NCBI GenBank assembly: GCA_030142905.1 | Contig: JASJOG010000034.1 | Span: 740,501 to 804,500, forward strand | Length of the DNA: 64,000 nt | Source of the DNA: Heliopora coerulea | Lineage: Eukaryota > Cnidaria > Anthozoa > Scleralcyonacea > Helioporidae | Reading direction: 5' to 3' | Shown: positions 33,031 through 46,815 of the stretch, piece by piece | Layout of the letters: each line of letters opens with the position of its first letter | Numbering within the stretch: the first letter of the stretch is position 1 | Notes under the pieces: model-generated | The model's input: the letters and a program-made list of their open reading frames with translations, nothing else | Told to the model about the DNA's origin: nothing | Databases searched by the model: none | Program-made: the position numbers and the translations under genes

Positions 33031-33282
33031 ATGGCGTCTTGCAAATGTGATCAGCGCAAAGACAATAGAGCTGCGTTGATACACTCACGCAACGAGAATC
33101 TGGCAGTTGTCCAAGTTGTGGAAACGAGAAACTACATGAGTGTTTTCTACGTGCTGTATCAATGTAGAGCGGTCCCGACTGCTCTGTGGCAGAGAGAACT
33201 GGCAATACGCGTGGCTGCGAGGCTAATAAAAGAGTCGCCTGTTGCAGGGACTGAAATATTGGACCAGAGGAAGATCTGTTAA
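33031..33282 (+). pseudogene. Frame-broken copy of the small cysteine-rich ORF (unit 2)
   Basis: The same ATG (MASCKCDQRK) as at 6473 and 50000, but two extra bases (AATAGAGCTGCG against AATAGCTCCG) shift the frame before the CPSCG motif. It then reads on without the cysteine pattern to 33282. The break argues against an essential product, at least from this unit. Confidence 0.2.
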
Positions 33283-35289
33283 AGCAGACGAAGATAACGA
33301 ATTAACCGACTCCACAAACGTCTTAACTGCGCAATCCAAGTCACCTAAGCCGCGTTTCTCTTTTTATATTAAAAACTTTGGTCTGGATGACCTCTTTACG
33401 CTTGATGAGATAATCAACAACAGCGCTATTAGGTGTAGTATTTCAAGCTTCGGATCAAATGCGACGTATTAAATCCCACTTCTGAACTTAAAATTTGTCA
33501 CTTCCGTCGAATTTTCGTAGGATTAAATGCGACGGAACTTCGACGTCTTAACTAGGCCTTAGACTTACCTAGTGTCAAAAAAAATTCACAAAACGTTCTC
33601 TCTCCGACGTCGAACGTACGTCCACGAGTTCCACTCGAAATTCCTTCACGTTCTGTAATTTCTTCGTTCGTACCCGTAACTTATTCAGCTACCACGCGAT
33701 TGCCACAAACCCAGCCAGGCAGCCACCAATGTCTATGCCAGCCAGCCACTCTAAATCGCCTGCATAGTGCCACGTTGACTTTCTATAGGATAGTCAGGGG
33801 ACAAAAACTACACCCAAAATGTCGTCTTTAGCGTTGAAACATCAAAATAAAGAAACAAGCAAGTGTCAGATTACCATTTAAGCCTATACCAAATAAGCCT
33901 GCTTTAGCGCAGGAGTACATTTTCAAGGTCATCTGTGTTTAATTTCTCCTGTGACGTCGTCATAAAGGACACGCACAGGACAAGCTCCGACGGCTGAGGG
34001 TAAACAATAAATTTCCTTTAAAACGAACGGTAAGTTCCGTAGGTTGTACTTATATTATGAACATTCAGTATTAGACTACTGGTAAAGTATTGGCGGCCCA
34101 ATGCTGCCAATATCGTTCACTTTGTGGGTTTTATATCGGCCCTCCATTTCCGCAATCGCTTTCAATGCAGAAGTGATTAACCAAGCCAAGGCTCGTGACA
34201 AAACGACTTCTAATGATTTTAGCTAGGTGGAATGGCTTAGGACTTTGAGATAAAAAAAGAAGACTTCATTTTTGTTAAATTGAATCTGTATGTTAACGTA
34301 GGTTCAAGGTTGAATCGAGATACCTCTGACGCATTCATATTTCTGCTACGTCTACGTAAATTTTATAAATTTGAAGCAAACCTCTTCAGCTTCCGCAAGA
34401 ATACTGGACGTTTTGGTTCTTTATCGTTCTGGTCATGTTGTTTTGAGGTTCATTTGAATGTCATAAAATTTCAATGAAACTACTTTCTAGAATCACATGA
34501 CATGATCAGAAATGGGTATTGGCATGAACAACATTAAAGTATTTCTTTACATGATTCTTGTGGTTTCAATGCCAAATCTGCATTTTTCTCGCGGATAATT
34601 CTTTATTTAATTCTTGTCACATGACCTCGAAACAATTTAACCCATTACTCAAAGCCAATATGTTTTGAAAATCTAACACAGAAGAATACATTGAAATCAC
34701 CACTAAATATGATTGTTCTTGGTCATAATTTCATATATTCTATTTTAAGGGGATCGAGGACATGTGATTTGATAATGCCAGAAGCCTTTTTCAAAGTTTT
34801 CTGTTTGGCAGGAGGTACCTTAAATTTCAGTCCTCAAATAGTTTATCCACAACAACGCCAGTGTTACACGGCATGTTCATTAACTCTTGATATCCTTGGA
34901 TTATTTGGCGTCCAATACCGAATTTCTGGAGCCAAAAAATTCGGGACTACCGGAGCCACTGGTGGTATCCACATTTTGAAAAGTAATTTTTTTCGAAGCA
35001 CTGTTCCAACTGATCTTATTGTGTACGCATATTCACAGCATAAGCAATCATTAAACAATTAATAGCTCAAGGTCAAAACTAGTGCACGAGGATGAGAGTT
35101 GCATGAAACAGTTGAAAACAACAAAATTCCAACATATTGAACTAACACATATGCTTTCGGTAACGTAGATAGAGTCCATATTCCACCTTCCACTTTTACT
35201 AAAGCGAATACTCCTGACCTTACAAATGACTCACGTGCACGCCAGAGAATATCTTTCCAGAATTAAAATAAGAATCTAACGATTTATTA

Positions 35290-35483
35290 ATGAGATATAT
35301 ATATATATATATATATATTGGAATTGTGGGAGCTTGGAGATATTTTGAATGAGAGATGAGGGGTTGCGGGTTTGATCTCCGTCTGGGGCTCAGAAATCGT
35401 TTTTCTGGGAATAGAGCTTGACGAACGTTCATCTATCATTCAAGATATCTCCAAGCTCCCACAATTCAAAATATATATCTCAT
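35290..35483. mobile_element. Foldback containing a SINE-like segment (unit 2)
   Basis: Counterpart of 9131-9314, with a longer internal AT tract in the left arm. Confidence 0.5.
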
Positions 35484-35560
35484 CGATCACATTATTAACT
35501 TACGGTGGTTTCCGCTTAGATCGCGCACATATGTCGAACTTGCACCTTAGCTCACCATCT

Positions 35561-35636
35561 GAGTCTCGGTAGCTCAATGGTTAGAGCGTCTCACCGGTCA
35601 TCAGAAGGTTGCGGCTTCGATCCCGGTCTGGGGCTC
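35561..35636 (+). repeat. tRNA-derived SINE head (unit 2, best-preserved copy)
   Basis: GAGTCTCGGTAGCTCAATGG then TTAGAGCG gives a good A box (TAGCTCAATGG) and closed D arm. A B-box-like CTTCGATCCC and the 3' strand GGGGCTC follow. The anticodon loop reads CCGGTCA without T33, and the stem has a C-C mismatch, so translation use is unlikely. Confidence 0.55.
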
Positions 35637-37089
35637 AGAAATTGTTTTTCTGAGGATAGAGCTTGACGAACGTTCATCTCTCATTCAAGATTTATTAATG
35701 AATTTGAAAAGTACCATGCATCAGTACAAGTTCATTCCACCTCATTCCATTGCATTTCATTTTATTAAACATAATTAGAAATTCACGATGTAGGGAGGAA
35801 TAACTTGATTGGCATTTTTCTGCTTTCTTCTTTTCAAGGGATGTTCTCGTAAAAGCAAATTTGGTGAGGTTGAATTTAGCGTATTAAAACTTATAAAAAA
35901 GATTTAAGCGTACTGTCATGGAAAAGAAAATGAATAAGTAAGTATATCAAAAATATTATCCAAATATGGTGTGACAGCATTTTACCAGTTGGTAAAGTAG
36001 GGGACTTGTAAGTGGAAGCTCATGTTGAAGGACTATCTCGAGAATGTCGGTGGTCATGCTATCCCAAACACCAGCCGTTTCATTCCTTTCCTACCTATCA
36101 GCTGAATTAATGGTCAACCCTGATTATCATTATCGACTAACAGAAACCTAGTTTAAAGATTTGACACACAACCCAGTGATTTTTCGGCGATTGACGAGCC
36201 AGGCGGAAATCGTAGGTACAGTATAAACAAGATGGCCAAGCGAAAAATTTAAAAAAAAAAGGAAGAACGGAATGCAGGCATTTGTAGTAATGTTCGACAA
36301 AAATGACGAGTATTTGCGTAAACAACGGACTTTACTTGACGGCCAATATTTGAATATTTATTCGTGAACAGTTTAATCTCATCCTCTTGTTGGAGGCTGG
36401 TAAATTTCTTCCTCTTGAGAAGCGTACATACTTGCATATTCGTATACATATATATTTCTTGAAATTATACCCGAATAATAATCACACTTTCAAAGGAAAT
36501 AATATCAATTTGACGGAGATGCCATCCATGGTACCTAATCAGTTTGAATTATTTGCACGACGGACAGTAAAACCCCGCATATAAGAACGACCAAAATTAA
36601 CAACCTGGAAATTTGATTTTAAAACACTCAATATATAAGAACCTACTGGTTAAACTCAAATCAGATGTAAGTTTGTATATATTTGGTGATTTTCATGATT
36701 TTCATTTGAAGACATACAGAAGATATGACTTTTCCATAAGATGGCATCCTATGTCACTATTGCCGATGACCTCACAGATGTCCTCCTTTACATATAAAAA
36801 AATCTGAAAATTTCAAGACCCAAGTGAGTTACGAAAAAACTCTAAATGCAGTTCTTTATCATTACAACAGCTCCAGCTCATAAACCAAATTTAATTTTCT
36901 ACGCAAAAGCATTTTAACTTGCTGAGAAGGTCACACTGACATTTAACTAAAATTCCTGACGCACTATGGTAATGTGAACACCGAGCAATTAAGAGCTGAG
37001 AATCATTTGAAAGTACCAAAATCGAGACTTCCCAGGATTTTTCGCGTGGATAGGCATAACTTGTGTAATGATTTTGTACTTGATATAGA

Positions 37090-38808
37090 ATGCTCGAGGT
37101 GATGGCGCTGCAGAATTCAGGGAAAAAATTCCAAGATTCTTGTCAATTCAATGAAGCGATTGAATGTTTTAAGAAAGTCATAAAGCGTTGCCTTGATGCC
37201 GGACTTAAGAGAGTTGCAGTCACCAATTACGGCAATCTAGCAATCTCATATGAACATATTGCTCAGTGGAGGTTGTCCATACTGTTTCACGAGAAACAGC
37301 TCGAATCCGCACAAAAATTACGAATTGTATCTGAAGAAGGGAGAGCATATTGTGGGTTGGGAAACGTCTATCAATCAATTGGAGATTATCAAAAGGCGCT
37401 TGACTACCATCAGAAGCACTTGATCATTTCTCAGCGTTTGAAGGATCGGACAGCAGAAGGAGGAGCTCATGGAAATCTTGGAAACGCCTATGATTGCCTC
37501 GGAAACAATGAAAAAGCTATTGAATGCTATCAGAAGCAGCTGGACATTGCCAAAGAAGTGCATTCTGAAGACTTGGAAGGAATTGCGTATTCTGGTTTGG
37601 CAGGAACTTACGAGAAAATGCAACAACTAGAAAAGGCGAAAGAAAGCTATGAAAAATCTCTGAAAATTTCAAGAAATCTCGTTCGTCGTGGCGTCGCATA
37701 TGGAGGTCTCGGACATGTTTATCAGGGACTAGGTCAGCATAAAAAGGCAATTGAGTATCAACTCGAGCGACTAAACATTTACAAAAAAGCTGGAGTAAGA
37801 GATGGAGAGGCACGAGCGTATGGATCTCTGGCAGCGGCTTATCACTTGGCCGAAAATTACGAAAAAGCACTGCAGTGTAACGAGAAGTTCTTAACCATGG
37901 CTCAGCAATTGGATTTAAAAGCCGAAGAAAAGAAGGCTTACCAAAATGGTGGAAGGATTTATGAAAGTATGGGAAAATACGAAAAGGCTATTGAATATTT
38001 CCAGGCTCTCGTGGACATTGCACAACAATCGAATGATAAGAAAAAAGAATCAGAGGCATACAATGGTCTTGGCGAAGCTTACAGCAACCTTGGTCAGCAT
38101 GAAAAGGCTATCGAATATTACCTAAAGGCCTCCGAAATTGTTCAGGCCTTAGGTGTTACCGAAGAAGAAACAGCAGTATACTTTAAATTGGCGGTAGCGT
38201 ACAAAAGAAGTGGAAATTACGAAAAAGTGGTTGAATGTAGCCAGAAGATACTAGAAACCACTCAGGAATTTGGGTCCAAAAATAAACAGATAAAAGCATT
38301 TTATATGTTGCTGGGAGACGCCTACGAAAACATCGGTCAGTATGACAAAGCGATTGAATGCTACCAAAAACTCGTCAATGTTTTCAGAAAAAGTGGAAAC
38401 AAAACTGAAGAACTAGAAGCGTTAGAAATCATTGGGGACGTTTATGAAACCACTAAACAATACCAAAATGTAATTGAGTGCTATCACAGGTATCTTGAGC
38501 TAACTCGAGAAATGGGCTCTAAAGATAAAGAAGCACAGGCATATGAAAGATTGGGGAGATCGTATCACAGCCTTAAACAATACGAAAAGGCAGTTGAATA
38601 TTTTCAGAAAAATTTAACTCTCATCCAAGAACTGGGCGATAAAAACAAAGTTGCGGAGGCGTACCGTCGTCTTGCAACCGTTCATCGAAATAAAGAAGAA
38701 TATGAGCTGGCGATTAAATGTTACAAGGAACAGTTGAATATTTATCATGAGCTCGAGGATAAACGAGGAGAAGCTGGAAGCATTGTTAGGTTTAGGAGAA
38801 GTATTTAG
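37090..38808 (+). pseudogene. TPR-CHAT2, N-terminal part before the frameshift
   Basis: A 572-aa frame covers the first 14 or so TPRs, nearly identical to TPR-CHAT1. An extra A in GCTGGAAGC (38778/38779; copies 1 and 3 read GCTGGAGC) shifts the frame, ending at TAG 38806-38808. The start is the same as in the other copies, with an in-frame TGA at 37081-37083 just upstream. If real, the product would be a TPR-only protein without protease, conceivably a decoy. An assembly error is a serious alternative, since the rest of the gene is intact. Confidence 0.75.
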
Positions 38809-41800
38809 TGGACTAAAAGAGTATCGTCAAGCTATTGATTATTTGCAGAGAACAATAAAGATTGTTCAGGATCTGGATGACAGAGATGGAGAAAGAAGGG
38901 CGTGTGCTGCCTTGGGTTTGTCTTACTTCGGTATTGAAAAATACGAAAAGGCTATCGAATTTCAAGAAAAAAGCCTGAAAATCGCTCAAGAAATGGGCAC
39001 AAGCAATCGAGAAGAATTAGCATACTTATTATTAGGAGGAGCTTTCCTTAAAAATGGAAAACACGACAAGGCGATTGAGTGTTATGAAAAGTCACTGAGG
39101 ATCGCTGAAGAGCAAAATCTGAACGATACTCAAGAAACTGCTCTCGAAGCACTTGCAGCGATTTGCCAGGATACAGGGAAGTTTCAAAAGGCTAAAGACT
39201 ACAGCGAAAAACTCCTGAAGATAGCAGAAGAGTCTGGTATAAACGAAAATACAATATCCGCATATATTATCCTGGGATCCTCCTGTACAGATTTTGAACC
39301 ATATGAAAAGGCAGAGGAGTACTTGCAGAAAGCTCTGACGATGGCCATAGAACTAAAAAATGAGAATAAAAAAGCCGATGCATACGACGCTTTAGGTTCT
39401 TTGTATGATCATTTAAATAAATACGACCTAGCAATGGAGAATTTCGACTCAGCGTTGGAAATCTTGAAAAAACTTGGTGAAAAAGAGAAAGCTGCAGGGT
39501 GCCTAGGAAATTTAGCAGCTATTTATAATGGACTTGGGCAGTATGACAAAGCGATTTCCTGCCACAAAAAACGACTGCAGATGTCTGAAAAAACAGGCGA
39601 TAAAATTGCAGCTGGAGTATCGTATTGTGGTCTCGGTAAAGCCTACGACGACACAGGTCAATATGAAAACGCGATCGAATGTTATCAGAAGCAATTGGAA
39701 ATAGCCAAGGAATGTGGGGTGAAGAATATGGAAAGTAATGCCATCTCAGGCTTGGGAAACGTCTTTGAAAGCCTTGGACTGAACGAAATGGCCGTTATTT
39801 ACTATCAGGAACACTTGAAGATTTCCCAAGAACTGAACGAAATAGGGAGCGTAGGCGACGCCCATCGCAGTCTTGCACGAATATTTTGCCAAACTGGACA
39901 ACTTCCAGATGCTATCGTTTCTTATCAAGCCTCTTTAAAAATCAATTCAATACAAAAAGACCAACGTGCACAAGCGATATGTTTTCATGGGTTAGGAGAG
40001 TGTTACCTGAAGTTGCTCCAGTTCAAGAAAGCCAGCGAATCATTCTGCAAAGCCATTTTATGTATAGAGTCTGTAAGAAATTCCGTAATCAACCAAGATG
40101 AATTCAACACTTCCTTGTCTGACAAATTTGCTGACTACCATAAAAGTTTGACGACGTCTCTACTTTGTCTTCAACAAGCGAGAGCTGCATTACTGGTGTC
40201 GGACGTTGGGAAAGCAAAAGCACTTCAGGATCTCATGAGGAAACGCACCAACGTATCATCGGAATCCACCGATCATGAACATTTCACGACATGGATTGTG
40301 ACCATTGCAAAAGACCCGTCGTCATCCTTATGTGAGAAATTGCTTGATCAAGCTACCTCTAATGTTATCAATTCAATTCAAGATGGATCTGTCTTACTTT
40401 ACGCTTTTGATCACGCAGAAACTTTACATATTTGGATTCTTTCTGAGAAAAAAGTGTACCACACAACGTGGAAGGCAACCAACGGGATGTCAGCACTGTT
40501 TTATCTTCAAACGTGCCAAGAAGAATTAAGACAGTGTTTCAATGATCGATCTACCGCGACTGTTCTAGAACACGCAAACGATGGAGCAATGCAGAACGAA
40601 AACACAAAGATGAAACCGAAAATTCTGATGGACAAAGAACAGCGTACATCTTTCGCCACAGCGTTGGAGCAGAGGATACAGAATGTAAAGGTGACCAGTG
40701 AATCACGGATGGAGTCTTATCGCCACTGTATATCCGAAGACAAAGTCGCTCACTCGCAACGATTAAAGAACTGCTACAATTTGGATTGCAATAGTAATCA
40801 ACAAACCGCCGATATCAAAATTAAGCGCATAAGATTAGAAGAAGCCACGAAGACCTTTCAGAAATACGGACTGGATACGACAATTTTCAGCACTTCAGAA
40901 AAGATCAGCCGTACTGGAATGAAATCCAATAACCTCTCCCAGTACACTAACTTCAATGGTTACCTTTCAAAACTGTATTCAATATTAATTGCACCTGTTC
41001 AACACTACCTAACTGGTACCAAGCTGGTTTTTGTTCCTGAGGGTCCACTGTTCACGCTGCCCATTTCGGCTTTGATGAATTCCAAGAAACAACACCTATG
41101 TGACAGTTACAGTATCCAAGTTACTCCAGCTTTACACACTCTCAATACAAGCCTCAAGTTACCATTAAGCAAACACGGGCCGCCATTGTTTGTCGGTAAC
41201 CCTCGAGTTGGAACAGTTCGCTTTGGTCGACAAAACGTGACACCAGAACCTCTTCCTAATGCTGCAATCGAAGCCGAAGAATGTGCGCGGTATTTCGAGT
41301 CGAAACCGTTGATGGAACAGCACGCAACTAAAGAGAACGTCCTGAGAGATATGAAAGACGCAAGTATAATCCACATTGCAGCTCATGGTGATATGGAATA
41401 CGCTGATATCTTTCTGGCCCCCAATGCTGATGCCTCAAACCCCGCCAGAGAGAAAGATTACCTCTTACAGGCCAAAGATGTCACCGGAACCATCCTAAGA
41501 GCTTGCCTGGTTGTACTGAGTTGCTGTCACAGTGGGCGCGGTCAAGTATCCCCGGAGGGAGTCGTTGGTATCGCAAGATCTTTCTTGGGAGCGGGGGCCC
41601 GCTCTGTGCTAGTCGCACTCTGGGAAATTTCTGATGAAAAAACTTTGGAGTTTATGAAATGTTTTTATGATAACCTTTGCACAGGACAGTCGGTGTGTGT
41701 TGCTCTGCAACTTACAATGAAGTCGGTAAAAGAACAACAGTCCATTGGAGACTGGGCACCGTTTGAGATTTTTGGAGAAGACGTGGCTTTTTCCAAGGAT

Positions 41801-41839
41801 GATATCGAGGAGATTCGCCGAGAGAGTTCAAAAAGGTAA
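38747..41839 (+). pseudogene. TPR-CHAT2, C-terminal part after the frameshift (TPRs plus CHAT)
   Basis: The shifted frame is open for the remaining TPRs and the whole CHAT domain. The likely dyad is kept (His codon 41384-41386 in HIAAHG, Cys codon 41525-41527 in LSCCHSG), as is the end with the overlapping splice donor (AAAAG|GTAAGT). The first dozen or so residues of this frame, before the insertion, are out-of-frame sequence, so it is not a natural start. Except at the insertion it differs from TPR-CHAT1 at few residues. Conservation of the active site suggests the break is recent or artefactual. Confidence 0.75.
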
Positions 41840-41934
41840 GTTTCTCCGTGGTCTAACCATAGAGCAAGGTAGCTACGACTGATTGTCCATGCGGAAATTG
41901 TAACTGATTTAATGTGAATAGTAATGTTCAGTAA

Positions 41935-42050
41935 ATTGTGCGAAATATCGCCATATCTTTTACATTGAATAAACGAAGAAGGCCAGAAGAGTTTAGACCA
42001 TATTTAATGATTTTTTGGTCTGATATTGTCAGTAGCGACAAAACGCTAGA
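41935..42050. mobile_element. Diverged PLE end, with AATAAA signal of TPR-CHAT2
   Basis: Counterpart of 16685-16800; AATAAA is at 41968-41973. Here the hammerhead-like remnant reads GTAGCGACAAAACGCTAG, closer to the PLE motif GTAGCGACGAAACGTTAG than the unit 1 copy. Confidence 0.6.
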
Positions 42051-45000
42051 CCAAGGTAAGTGTACTCTTCCCCAGTGGACTCTTCATTTGTACAGTTATA
42101 AACGGATCTTTCAGAACGCATTGTGGTCGTTCAGGCAGGGGGTAGAAGGAAGAAGTTCCGCTCCCCCACGCAGATGGTTAAATGTATCAAGATTTGGGAC
42201 ATAACCGTCCAATTTGGTGGGTAAGCTCCTTCTAACTCATTTTGATGAGATTCGCTTGAATTTGAATAGGGTGCAATGGATTTGTACTGCCAGTATAGAT
42301 GTTTCAAAATGGCATTTTATTTCGTATTACTAATTACATGATCACGCTGCGTCCATTTCTCTGTGTATAAGTTAATATGAACACATACCTCGCATGCAGC
42401 TGCTGTTGTGACGCTTGTAGATCTGACTTAGCAAATGTCATTACCATCTCGGCAGGACAGACAGAGCAACAGATGCTTTTTATTGAAACCTGGAAAGAAT
42501 GCATGTTGACATCAGTGATAAAAGTGATAAAAGATTAACTTTCTCTCCCTTGTTTTCCTTTTCAGGACTGGATGAAGGCAAAACTGTAAATTAAGAATAT
42601 CAGGCAGTATGGACAAATGGACGTTGGACCGAATCGGTTTAGTTTGACTATCAGTTTGGTGTTCTTTCATTAAAGGACCTAAAGAGAATATTTTCATCAA
42701 CATCCATGACATTCATTAAACTCGAATAAGCATACTACGTCACAATTTATCATAATTAATGTAAAGCAGCTGGCATCAGAGGTGAGTTTGAGAGGATAAA
42801 TCTCCAAGTCAGGGAGGCTTAATTGGAGGCTTAATTAAGTTCGAGACGGACTAATTATTCATTGGAGCAATGTTTGGTAAAGGTATTATCTCAACTGCTC
42901 TTTGGAGAAAGATTTTCATCGTATCTATAGGCCGAATACCTGAAATGGCTTCCTAATGACTTTAAAATTTCCAAATCTTCCAGGCTCACACCTCTTGTTT
43001 AGGCCCCAAAGTCTGGCACGTTCGGACAAGAATCACATCAATGTCTGGTGCTACTGCTGGTGTAAATTTTCTATTGTCTCTTCCTCATGTTATCACGAGT
43101 TATCATTATTAACTTAGTTGAGTAGTAATGAGGGCGTTTATAGATAATTTAGTTTCATGGACATTTAGGCGTTTCTTAGACAGGTTGGAATGGAAATAAA
43201 TATTCATAGAACTTAATAAATTTGTGAACCATATACGACTACAGTTCTGTGGTAAATGTACATAAAGTTTAACTAGTTGCTGTTTTCCTGTGGTGATGTC
43301 AACACGACAAGATTAAAAACGAAAAGTCTTTTAATATTCTTTTGCTTTTAAATAAGCCAATTTCTTAATTTGTTATGAGTCTTGATCATGATTCTCCGTG
43401 CTCTCGACATTTGCCATCTTGAAAACTGCCAAATACGACTGCTGGGCGCCTTTGGTCGGGGGTCTGGGTTCACCGCGTCAGATGTCGCGAACCGACTGAA
43501 TCCACCTGACTGATCAGGCTGGCGTTGCATGACTTGCATGTCTTGCACATTGGTCTTGAATGACTTGCATTGCTGCTCCGGAAAATTTTGCCGAGTGAGA
43601 CGATCGTTAAGCACATCTCAACATTTACAGAACGAGAAACAATCGTTTCTCGTTATCAAAGTAAACGCTATCGCGCATCCCGAAAAACCTATTGTGCACA
43701 CTCTTTTGAGTATCGAAAAACACATCCATGGATTTTAAGTACCTTTGAAAAGTGCCTGAGTTACTCACTTTTCCAGGCGCGTAGGAGAGGGGGGGGAATT
43801 CGAGGGGTTCGAACGAACCCCCTTTGGAGGTCAATGATAGCGACCAGAATCAATTTGACCAGAAATTTGTTTTACAAATAGGTAGCTGTTTTGTGCATGA
43901 ATACGTTCTCTGCATATATTTGTATATTTAGTTAAAAGAAATACTTGGTATAATACATTCCCTTTACAAGAGTTCAATTTTTCTTAAATAGAGTTTGTCA
44001 ATACGGACGCCCCTTTTAAACCCCAGCTACGCGCCTGTTTTCCGTGTTAAAAGGTCTTAAAGTGCACTAAAATGGTAATAGCGTCGTTAAAATTTGATTA
44101 TTTTATCATAGCGTTCTCATCAAAATTTCGTACAATAACTTCCTTCTCATGCGTTTGAACTTTCGCTTTTCTCTATTCCCCAATCATATCTATATTTGTT
44201 GAATTTACTGAGATTATCAGTAGACAAATTCAAGTAAAGCACGTAGGACATGCAGACTCTTCTTTGAAAAGAGACCGTAGGTATTCACGCCGGACTTCTA
44301 AACCGAGGCTGAACCGAAGAATAAAACCAAGCAAACACACATACATAACCACAGGACAATTACGCTTCAGCCCACGGGACGTCGCGAGGCACGAAGACTG
44401 ATGTAGAACTGTGGTCAATTTTAACAACCGGAGTAAGACATCGGCAAGGATGTCGGTTTGTTGCCATTTGACGACCTTAATTTTCCGGCAGTCTTGTATA
44501 ATTTTAATCTGGCTAACGCCAGGGAATTTTGTGAAGGGAAGACAAAGTGCCTGAGTGAATTATAACGTATCTCAATTAACACTTTTCAGGTAGCATCAGT
44601 CTTACATTATTTAAGGCTAAAAAATCAGGCTAACCCCGGACGATTTTACTCGTCAAGGGAGGACATCCTGCCAGAGAAGGGTTAAGTTGTTCCTATACTA
44701 AAAAACGTTTATATTGGCATTCCTGAACAAATTTTAGCAGAAATAAAGTTGCATTGTTTTGATAGTGGCACTATTTTGCATTGTTTTGATGTGAAGACAT
44801 GAGATGTATAGGCTTACAACAGCCGTGCGATGAAGTGTGATGGACGACGCTGAGATTGTTCCTGACAGGAATGACCAAAGTAACAAGGAAGCTAAAATAA
44901 CGTCATTTGATGACGTTTTTACAGCTCAAGCAAATGCGATTTGCGATATTATTGGATAACGACCAAACAAGGTTTTATTACTCGTCAATTGTAAAAATAT

Positions 45001-45436
45001 GGAGTGATATTTCGACAGCGGTAACTCATAGAAACGTAAGTCGAACTCAGAAAGAATCCAGTTTAAGCCTTTGTTTACCTGCGGGACATGAACGTCCGTT
45101 CCTCTGTAAAGGGTTAAATCGATATGCGTATCCAATTGTAGTAATGAATGGGTTAAAACAACAAAGGAAGAAACGAATATTTCGAGGACAAGCTCAAAGC
45201 CAGTTTCTGAACAATATCTAAGCAGCGAGTCAGGAGTTCTGTGATTTGATGCCAGGAAGTTAATGGTGACGTTAAACGTACAACCAAGAAACACGAACAT
45301 AAGTTTTAACATCCGACAGCAAAAATAGTAGTCACCAAACACTTTAAAAGCTCGGAGAAATTCTCAAGTGGCTAATTGCAACTAGCAAATCCTCGTCTTG
45401 TGGAGACAACACCAACTACTCACCATTAAACAAGCT
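42051..45436. other. Intergenic DNA between TPR-CHAT2 and MMP-beta2
   Basis: Counterpart of the unit 1 intergenic stretch at 16,800-20,234. The acceptor-like TTTTCAG near 42560 is here a good consensus. It would give two residues and a stop if joined to the TPR-CHAT2 donor. Otherwise I see no gene. Confidence 0.4.
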
Positions 45437-46815
45437 ATGAAGCAGGTGAGTAGAAATCTTAAAATAATATTAAAATAATGGTTCTTTGAAGACTTTCCCA
45501 ATATAAGTAAAATCGACGATGTACCTAAATTTGTAAAACTCATAGCTAAGTTAAAGGAGCATTCTTTATTTTAATCATTTTGTAAATGGGTTTTCCACAG
45601 GCTTTAGACGTGAGAGCCGTAATGGTGTTCACAACTACCAACCAATGATTATGGAATAACAGGTGTTTATTTAAGCATAAGCTTTTGATGAAAGAAGATT
45701 GGACTTCATCATAAGCAAGTTTATGTACTTAATCCTTTTAGCTATATATCACGACTCAAGTCCGTTATTACTGCTTATAATTTTATAACTTACCCAAACT
45801 GGCTATTTTTGTTAATGTTCTTATGTGTTTCGCAATGGCAAACAACTATTGCCAAACTTCACGAAGATTACATTAAAGGAATAACAATGCTTTACGGTAA
45901 CAATTGCAACAATATATTCTTACAATTGCAAGAATACCTCGATTTGCTGAACGCTTGTCCTAGCTTTGCTAGCAGTAATTGCAACGTATTTTCCAATTGC
46001 AAGTTTCGCTGCAGTAATTGCAACGGTGGTTAGTTGTAAGAATTGAAACAACGGTGTTACGCTATTGTTAAGAAAGTGGTAGTAATTACAACGTTATTCA
46101 ACGAAAACACGCCATCGTGTTACGGCAAAAACTAATGTGATAAGGGCGTTGGTTTTAGAACAGGACACGGAGTTATCTGAGGATATCAAGTTTGTGTTGG
46201 TTGAATCACTAGCCACGTAAACCCTGCTGGTTCTCAGTATGTCTAGTACATTCAACTACGAGAAATTTGAAGTGTTTAAGTGGCACATTTTCAGTTTAGC
46301 TTATTTTACTAGCTCGGTTCCCTTATATCCAATTACTTTTGAGTATAATTTCGTGGAATTATTGAGAGGGTAAGCCCCACAATCTATCAGATGCGAATTT
46401 GCTTTGTTGGGAAAATGGACGTGAAAATGGTTTCATCATTAAAACCCTGGGTTTTATGAGAACAAATTTCAAGCCGCATTATGGCTTAAATGTTTAATTG
46501 TATAATAAAACAAACGAGTCATCTTGACCCTTACGCGTCAGGAATGCCTGTTTGTAAAGCCAACAAAATCAATTAATCCATATGCGAGGGGACATGCCTG
46601 TCGACAGACGTCGTTTGATGCAGTGGTTTATGAACCCGGCACGAGAATAATTATAACTTACTTCTTCAAAGACAATTACTTCTGGGAACGTGATGACGGA
46701 GGTAAAGTTTCATATATAAAATCAATCAGTTATGAATGCAAAACCCTGGAAAGCAATGTCGATGCGGTCTATACTAGACTGGATGGAAGAATCGTCTTCT
46801 TTAAGTATTCAAAAT
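45437..46815 (+). pseudogene. MMP-beta2: internally deleted remnant
   Basis: Exon 1 is kept (45437-45445, MKQ with GTGAGT donor). The next exon has lost its acceptor and first codons to a deletion of about 130 bp. Its signal-peptide sequence (NWLFLLMFLCVSQWQTT) then runs at about 45851 straight into the last part of the catalytic domain (KLHEDYIKGITMLYG, donor after 45894). Compared with beta1, about 2.16 kb are missing, corresponding to 20775-22933: propeptide, catalytic core and zinc site. The hemopexin exon (from about 46545) has an extra T (CCTGTTTGT against CCTGTTGT) that shifts its frame, and no further hemopexin exon follows. This copy cannot encode an active protease. Confidence 0.8.

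Noticed and set aside
35561..35636. A functional tRNA gene
   Set aside because: Promoter boxes are present, but the anticodon stem has a mismatch, T33 is absent, and the sequence recurs as part of a dispersed element with a non-tRNA tail.
38770..38808. Programmed +1/-1 frameshifting joining the two halves of TPR-CHAT2
   Set aside because: No slippery heptamer or pseudoknot is apparent, and copies 1 and 3 are in one frame without the extra base.
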